Below, piece by piece: positions 59,566 to 64,000 of a stretch of 64,000 nt of DNA. Every line of letters starts with the position of its first letter. Position 1 is the first letter of the stretch. A program made the translations under genes and the position numbers. The stretch is from Candidatus Saccharibacteria bacterium UBA5148 (GTDB taxonomy: Bacteria > Patescibacteriota > Saccharimonadia > Saccharimonadales > UBA4665). The notes under the pieces were generated by a model. That model did no database searches. It was not told where the DNA came from and saw only the letters and a list, made by a program, of their open reading frames with translations. The stretch lies in the NCBI GenBank assembly GCA_002413835.1, contig DHXU01000003.1, forward strand, positions 124,910 to 188,909, written 5' to 3'.

Positions 59566-60428
59566 TCACCTCCTTGCTTGCTCAATTCTCGGCTGACTCA
59601 GGCCCGGCCGTCCATGTTGCGCCAGCCGGTGTCCTCCATCTGGGCGGACTGACCATTACCAACTCGATCCTCTATGGCTGGATCTGTCTGATCGTCATCA
59701 TCATCTTCATGATCGCGGTTGCCCACCGGGTGACTGTCAAGCCGAAGAGCGGTATCGTGCAGTTCGTGGAGGCGGGCGTCGAATTTATCTCGCGGATGGT
59801 TGAAAACAACTTCGATGATAAGTCCAAGGGCCGTAAATACGTACCATTTTTCGTGACGCTATTCTTCTTTATCCTGCTGAATAACTGGCTCGGCCTGTTG
59901 CCGGGCGTCGGCGAAGCTTTCCGTTCCGGTGATACACCGCTGCTACGTGCTTTCACGGCTGATCTGAACGGCACGCTGGCGGCCGGTCTGGTAACGATGA
60001 TCTACGTCTATGCTTCATCAATCCGGGAATCCGGCGGCTTCCTGAAATACCTGCGTCACTTCTTTATCGGCAGCCCGCTGAATCCGCTTTACTTGATCAT
60101 CGGCCTGCTGGAAATCCTGACTGACCTGACACGGCTGTTCAGCCTGTCGCTGCGGTTGTTCCTGAACATCACGATCGGTGAGATTGTCATCGCCGTCTTC
60201 TCCTACCTGGGACATGTCGTCGCACCGCTGACGGCGCTGCCGTTTACGATGATCGAGATGTTCGTCGGGGCTCTGCAGGCCTACATTTTCACGGTCCTGA
60301 GCCTGATGTACCTAGCAATCGCTGTCAATCATTCACACGATGAGGCCGAGATTGAAGCTGGCATTGAGGAAAGCTTGACCGAACGTAAAGAGGCTGAAAC
60401 AATGAAGTTAAGACCGGGAGAAGCCTAG
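59562..60428 (+). CDS. atpB: ATP synthase subunit a
   Basis: The stator membrane subunit that lines the proton path. 288 residues, five to six helices. The essential arginine lies in LSLRLFLN (TM4, about residue 209); most subunits have LRLFGN, so Gly is replaced by Leu. The rest of the family pattern is normal (LNNWLGLLPG, NITIGEI and ALQAYIFTVLSLMYL). The C-terminal 25 residues are charged. SDs are weak. The gene is followed by a 54-base gap to atpE. Confidence 0.93.
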   Translation: MITSLLAQFSADSGPAVHVAPAGVLHLGGLTITNSILYGWICLIVIIIFMIAVAHRVTVKPKSGIVQFVEAGVEFISRMVENNFDDKSKGRKYVPFFVTLFFFILLNNWLGLLPGVGEAFRSGDTPLLRAFTADLNGTLAAGLVTMIYVYASSIRESGGFLKYLRHFFIGSPLNPLYLIIGLLEILTDLTRLFSLSLRLFLNITIGEIVIAVFSYLGHVVAPLTALPFTMIEMFVGALQAYIFTVLSLMYLAIAVNHSHDEAEIEAGIEESLTERKEAETMKLRPGEA

Positions 60429-60482
60429 CGTACAGAAGGTCCCGTTTATTTTGTAGGAATTATTAGTTAAAAGGAGTTAAAA

Positions 60483-60719
60483 ATGTTGACATATTTTGCA
60501 GCAGAAGCAATCAATACTGGCGTTATTGGCAAAGGTCTGATGATCGGCCTGGGATTCGTCGGACCAGCAATCGGCATCGGCATCATTGGTGGTAATTACC
60601 TGCAGGCCGTCGGTCGCAACCCGGAAGCAGCCAAGTTCTTCGGACAGGCCCTGGTCTTCGTAGCTATCGTCGAACTGTTCGGTCTGTTGGCCTTCGCTTC
60701 AACCTTCATCGTCAAATAA
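60483..60719 (+). CDS. atpE: ATP synthase subunit c
   Basis: 78 residues forming a two-helix hairpin with the polar loop GRNPEA. The ion-binding carboxylate is Glu64 (AIVELFGLL). At the positions that carry Na+ ligands in sodium-driven rings (Gln32 and the Ser/Thr after the Glu), this protein has Ile32, Leu65 and Phe66, so the ring should be proton-coupled. Upstream AAAGGAG is a strong ribosome site. The normal order a-c-b is kept. Confidence 0.95.
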   Translation: MLTYFAAEAINTGVIGKGLMIGLGFVGPAIGIGIIGGNYLQAVGRNPEAAKFFGQALVFVAIVELFGLLAFASTFIVK

Positions 60720-60743
60720 TATTTAGAAACCACTTAGGAATAC

Positions 60744-61328
60744 ATGCTTAATTCATTAACAACATTCGGAGCTGAAAGTTCGTCGTCCGGCATCGGGGCA
60801 CTTGGTATCGATCCACGGGCGCTTGTCATTCAGCTGATCACCTTCGTGCTGGCTTACTTCGTGCTGCGCCGCTATGCCTTCAAGCCGATCCTGAAAGTAC
60901 TCCAGGAGCGCCGCGAGCTGATCGAAAGCGGAGTGAAGATCGGTGAAGAGATGCAGAAGGAACTTGTCGAGCTCGACAAGCAAATCTCGGCTACCCTGCG
61001 CGATGCCCGGCTGCAGGCTGACGGTATCGTCTCCGAAGCCCATGACGCCGCTCGTGACACAGTCGCTGAAGCCGAGGAAAAAGCCCGTCAGAAGGCTGAT
61101 AACATCACCGCTGACGCCCGTACCCGCGCCGAGCAGGACAAACAGCAGATGCGCAAGCAGCTCGAAAAAGAAGTCATTGGCTGGGTATCCGATGCCACCG
61201 AGGCTATCATCGATGAAAAAGTTGATGCAACCAAAGATGCCAGCTTGATTGATCGGGCCCTCAAATCCCGCGTGGCTGGTCCGCCCGCACATCGTCCGGC
61301 GACACATGGTAAGGAACAAGCCGCCTGA
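60744..61328 (+). CDS. atpF: ATP synthase subunit b
   Basis: 194 residues: a single N-terminal membrane helix (about 25-43, LVIQLITFVLAYFVLRRYA), then a long charged helix (residues 50-160) of the dimeric stalk. A non-conserved basic tail (RVAGPPAHRPATHGKEQAA) is unusual. Stop TGA overlaps the atpH ATG (TGATG). Typical length is about 160-175, so the tail adds about 20 residues. Confidence 0.93.
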   Translation: MLNSLTTFGAESSSSGIGALGIDPRALVIQLITFVLAYFVLRRYAFKPILKVLQERRELIESGVKIGEEMQKELVELDKQISATLRDARLQADGIVSEAHDAARDTVAEAEEKARQKADNITADARTRAEQDKQQMRKQLEKEVIGWVSDATEAIIDEKVDATKDASLIDRALKSRVAGPPAHRPATHGKEQAA

Positions 61329-61726
61329 TGAAAACACCTCGCCACCAGATTGCCGCTGCGCTCGCTCGTCGTTCACTGGCGACAGCTGACAGCCAGACTC
61401 TGGCGGCCGAGATTGCAGCCTTCTTGCTTGACGAGCATCGCACCAGCGAGCTGAATTCGCTGCTACGCGACGTCTCGCAGTATCGGGCAGACCACGGCAT
61501 CGTCGAAGTGGTTGCAGTCAGCGCGTTCGATCTGTTGGACAATGTCCGCGCTGATATCACCGCCCAGGTCCGTGAAATGTTTCCAGAATCTCGTGAAATT
61601 ATTATCAGCCAGCGCCTCGATGATAATATCATCGGTGGCGTCCGCCTCGAATTTCCGAACCAGCAGCTCGATCTGAGTGTCCGCAGCAAATTAAACCGTT
61701 TGAAACAATTAACCAACCACGCCTGA
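61328..61726 (+). CDS. atpH: ATP synthase subunit delta, short form
   Basis: 132 residues against about 175-180 normally. The C-terminal part is canonical (DDNIIGGVRLEFPNQQLDLS then LNRLKQL), but the six-helix N-terminal domain that caps the F1 alpha subunits is shortened to about 55 residues. Either a reduced stator link works in this lineage, as small CPR delta subunits suggest, or a different protein assists. The TGATG overlap with atpF shows that nothing is missing at the start. Confidence 0.88.
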   Translation: MKTPRHQIAAALARRSLATADSQTLAAEIAAFLLDEHRTSELNSLLRDVSQYRADHGIVEVVAVSAFDLLDNVRADITAQVREMFPESREIIISQRLDDNIIGGVRLEFPNQQLDLSVRSKLNRLKQLTNHA

Positions 61727-61755
61727 TCAGGCCGAAAGAGACGAAAGGAAAGATA

Positions 61756-63297
61756 ATGGCCGAACTATCCATACAAGAATTATCAGATGATATCCGGGCA
61801 GCGATTGCCGAACTGAAGACGCGGCCGGAAATCGAGAATGTCGGTGTCGTGACCCGCGTCGGTGACGGCATTGCCTGGGTCTATGGCCTGCCAGGCGCTG
61901 GATTTAACGAAATGCTCGAGATTGACGGCGTCAGCGGTCAGAAAATAACTGCCTTTGCCTTCAACCTTGGTGAAGATGAAATCGGCGCTGTCGTCCTTGG
62001 TGATGACGTCGAGGTCAAAGCCGGTGCCAAAGTCCGCCTCAGCGGCCAGGTGCTGGAAGTGCCTGTCGGACCTGAGCTTGTCGGCCGGGTTGTCGATCCG
62101 CTCGGCAATCCACTGGACGGCGGTGCTCCAATCAAGACGAAGCAGATGAGCCGCGTTGAGCGCCCTGCCCCAGGTGTCCTGGCCCGTAAATCGGTTCATG
62201 AACCACTGATGACCGGCCTGATGGCGATCGACGCCATTGTGCCCATCGGCCGTGGCCAGCGCGAGCTGATCATCGGTGACCGCCAGACTGGTAAGACGGC
62301 TATTGCTGTTGATACGATGGTCAACCAGTCACGCCAGAAAACTGGTGTTATCAACGTCTACGTCGCCATCGGTCAGAAGTCATCGAAGGTCGCCGCGCTT
62401 CAGGAGCGCCTGAAGCGCGAGGGTGTCATGGATCAGACGATTATCGTCGCTACTAGCCCGGCTGATCCTGCAGCTATGCTGTATCTGGCACCGTACACTG
62501 GTGCGGCCATCGGTGAATATTTCCGTGACAACGGCCAGCACGCCCTGATTGTCTTTGATGACCTGACCAAGCACGCTCAGGCCTACCGCCAGATGTCCCT
62601 GCTGCTGCGCCGCCCACCAGGCCGTGAAGCTTATCCGGGTGATGTCTTCTACCTGCATTCCCGCTTACTGGAGCGCGCCGCCAAGCTGTCCGATGAGCTT
62701 GGTGCCGGTTCATTGACTGCCCTGCCGATCATCGAAACCCAGGCCGGTGATATCTCGGCCTACATCCCGACCAACGTCATTTCGATTACCGATGGCCAGA
62801 TCTTCCTGGAAACAAACTTGTTCTACCAGGGTGTCCGCCCGGCTATCTCAGTCGGACTGTCGGTCTCCCGTGTCGGTGGTGCCGCCCAGTCAAAGGCTAT
62901 CAAAGCCGTTGGTGGTGGCCTGAAGCTCAGCCTGGCTCAGTTCCGCGAACTGGCTGCCTTCAGCCAGTTCTCGACTGACCTTGACCCAGAGACCCGCCAG
63001 ACTATCGAACGCGGCCAACGCCTGACTGAGCTACTCAAGCAGCCACAGTACAGCCCGTACGCTATCTGGGAAATGTACAGCTCACTGTTGGCGGCAACCG
63101 AAGGTTGTTTCGATAAGGTTCCTCTTGAAAAGCTCAAGACAGCTGAAGAATCCCTGCACCGTGAGCTGAAGAGTAAGCACGCCAAATTAGTCGAAACCAC
63201 CAACACGGGTGACAAAGTATCTGACGAAGACCAGGCAGCAATTATCAAAGTTGCAAAGTCGGTTGCTGAAACGTACGAGCAAACCGGGAAAGTTTAA
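61756..63297 (+). CDS. atpA: ATP synthase subunit alpha
   Basis: Non-catalytic nucleotide-binding subunit of F1. 513 residues, normal length. Walker A GDRQTGKT at 174-181, the DELSEED-free beta barrel start (VGDGIAWVYGLPGAGFNEML), then QAYRQMSLLLRRPPGREAYPGD and the arginine-finger region PAISVGLSVSRVGGAAQ (family SxSRVGxxAQ). No abnormal features. It is followed by 15 bases and then an unrelated gene rather than atpG. Confidence 0.97.
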   Translation: MAELSIQELSDDIRAAIAELKTRPEIENVGVVTRVGDGIAWVYGLPGAGFNEMLEIDGVSGQKITAFAFNLGEDEIGAVVLGDDVEVKAGAKVRLSGQVLEVPVGPELVGRVVDPLGNPLDGGAPIKTKQMSRVERPAPGVLARKSVHEPLMTGLMAIDAIVPIGRGQRELIIGDRQTGKTAIAVDTMVNQSRQKTGVINVYVAIGQKSSKVAALQERLKREGVMDQTIIVATSPADPAAMLYLAPYTGAAIGEYFRDNGQHALIVFDDLTKHAQAYRQMSLLLRRPPGREAYPGDVFYLHSRLLERAAKLSDELGAGSLTALPIIETQAGDISAYIPTNVISITDGQIFLETNLFYQGVRPAISVGLSVSRVGGAAQSKAIKAVGGGLKLSLAQFRELAAFSQFSTDLDPETRQTIERGQRLTELLKQPQYSPYAIWEMYSSLLAATEGCFDKVPLEKLKTAEESLHRELKSKHAKLVETTNTGDKVSDEDQAAIIKVAKSVAETYEQTGKV

Positions 63298-63312
63298 TCG
63301 GGTATATTAATT

Positions 63313-63624
63313 GTGAGTGAAGAAAGTAAGCAAATCCCAACTATCGAAAATACAGATGCTGGAGAATTCATCCAGTTGACGGATTCTGAGCTCTCAGCAC
63401 ATCTTGGGCATGCATTTTATACGCAGGATACTTGGCTACAGGTTTTTGCGCGTAGAGAACAGACATTCGCGGCTGGAATACAGTTGTTGCTTGCTGCTGA
63501 TTTGAGTGGTAGTTCGGGAGGTAGGTTGTCCATTAATGACCCGGAAGTGCATGCGATGATTGTAGAGGCACGGAACAGGATCGTTCAAAAACACACTTCA
63601 CAAAAGGCAGATGATAATGGCTAG
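63313..63624 (+). CDS. Unknown protein encoded between atpA and atpG
   Basis: 103 residues from GTG 63313. No recognised family and no signal or membrane segment; the sequence is acidic, mostly helical, with a Ser/Gly-rich patch (LSGSSGGRLSIND). The base composition is visibly lower in GC (about 45-47% by eye) than atpA and atpG, and it uses TTG/TTT and GGT codons more often, so it looks like a later insertion or a fast-evolving gene. It overlaps atpG by eight bases, so it is embedded in the operon's translation. A regulator or structural add-on of F1 is possible. Confidence 0.7.
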   Translation: MSEESKQIPTIENTDAGEFIQLTDSELSAHLGHAFYTQDTWLQVFARREQTFAAGIQLLLAADLSGSSGGRLSINDPEVHAMIVEARNRIVQKHTSQKADDNG

Positions 63625-64000
63625 TACAATTGTCCTCAAAGGACGCATTAAATCAATCAAAGGCACGCGCCAGATTACCAAGGCGATGCAGCTGGTGAGC
63701 GCCAGTAAGATGCGCCGTGCCCAAGATGCTGCCTTCCGGAGCCGGGCTTACCGCGATTTGGCCTTTGACCTGCTGAAGCGCCTGAATGCAACCCGCGAAG
63801 TCGAAACCCAGCCGTTATTCCGGGTCCGTCCGGTGAAGTCACGGCTGTACATCGTCGTTACGAGTAACAGTGGCCTAGCCGGCGCTTACAACGCTAATGT
63901 CCTGAAATTACTGGCACAGGGCCTGCGGGCTGACAAAGCCGACAACGCTGCTAGCAAAGTCATTGTCATTGGCAGTAAGGGTGCGCAGTTTGTCCGCCGC
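63617..64000 (+). CDS. atpG: ATP synthase subunit gamma, N-terminal part (runs off the window)
   Basis: Central rotor shaft of F1. The first 128 codons are in the window. MASTIVLKGRIKSIKGTRQI then TKAMQLVSASKMRRAQ is the canonical N-terminal helix, and YIVVTSNSGLAGAYNANV is the family SDRGLCGxxN block. AAGG lies eight bases before the ATG, inside the preceding gene, which it overlaps by eight bases. The rest of the gene is beyond base 64000. Confidence 0.95.
   Translation, partial: MASTIVLKGRIKSIKGTRQITKAMQLVSASKMRRAQDAAFRSRAYRDLAFDLLKRLNATREVETQPLFRVRPVKSRLYIVVTSNSGLAGAYNANVLKLLAQGLRADKADNAASKVIVIGSKGAQFVRR

Overview
The window reads as chromosomal DNA of a Candidatus Saccharibacteria (TM7)-type member of the candidate phyla radiation, or a close relative. 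This is inferred from gene content, not from a marker tree. Genes are dense, short and often overlap at ATGA/TGATG junctions. GC is moderate (roughly mid-50s by eye). The envelope looks monoderm: a sortase, a LytR-CpsA-Psr protein, a MarP-like CvpA-protease fusion, a lipobox lipoprotein, and Pro/Thr-rich membrane-tethered proteins. Energy and redox genes are a complete oxidative pentose-phosphate trio and an F-type ATP synthase. No ribosomal operon, phage, insertion sequence or CRISPR array is visible. TGA, TAA and TAG all act as stops, so the recoded UGA of Gracilibacteria does not apply.

Layout. 1-6 kb: the 5' end of gltX, membrane-anchored surface proteins (one with a PEGA domain), a secreted protein and a sortase. 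6-9.3 kb: tRNA-Leu, then a leftward operon xth, frameshifted mini-gene, sugar-kinase-like protein, guanylate kinase, with pyrH divergent to it. 9.5-15 kb: a GH3 enzyme, tRNA-Ser, a Pro/Thr-tailed surface protein and a MacB-like ABC exporter. 15-21 kb: a NRAMP-like transporter with an altered metal site, the MarP-like protease and the pgl-gnd-zwf operon. 21-29 kb: membrane proteins, a CNNM/CorC-like protein, a flavin reductase, a broken histidine phosphatase, a small zincin, a CorA-like channel and typA. 29.7-38 kb: an LCP protein, a structured inverted-repeat element, a winged-helix protein, a CysRS/MshC-like ligase, a RadC cluster with a long leader, an ABC-F ATPase and a dinB remnant. 38-48 kb: a three-gene histidine kinase/response regulator cluster, a Clp-like ATPase with an N-terminal membrane anchor, a GH13 glucosidase and an overlapping antisense glycosyltransferase. 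48-59 kb: small enzymes, tRNA-Asn, smpB, glycan enzymes, a nuclease/kinase pair, a membrane protein with an in-frame stop, corrinoid adenosyltransferase and glutaredoxin. 59-64 kb: the atp operon, with an unknown gene between atpA and atpG.

How it works together. Surface genes (sortase, LCP, GH3, GH-A hydrolase, GT2, GT4, Pro/Thr-rich proteins) suggest heavy investment in wall glycan and surface display, as expected of an episymbiont. The pentose-phosphate operon would give NADPH and pentoses, GH13 would release glucose, and the ATP synthase couples ATP to a proton gradient (the c subunit lacks Na+ ligands). Many genes have a good -10 box only 6-9 bases before the start codon, implying leaderless mRNAs.

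The best leads are the membrane-anchored Clp-like ATPase and its small membrane partner, the unknown gene inside the atp operon, the element at 31046-31151, the MshC-like ligase, the NRAMP variant, the inverted repeat around tRNA-Asn, and open frames continuing past stop codons.
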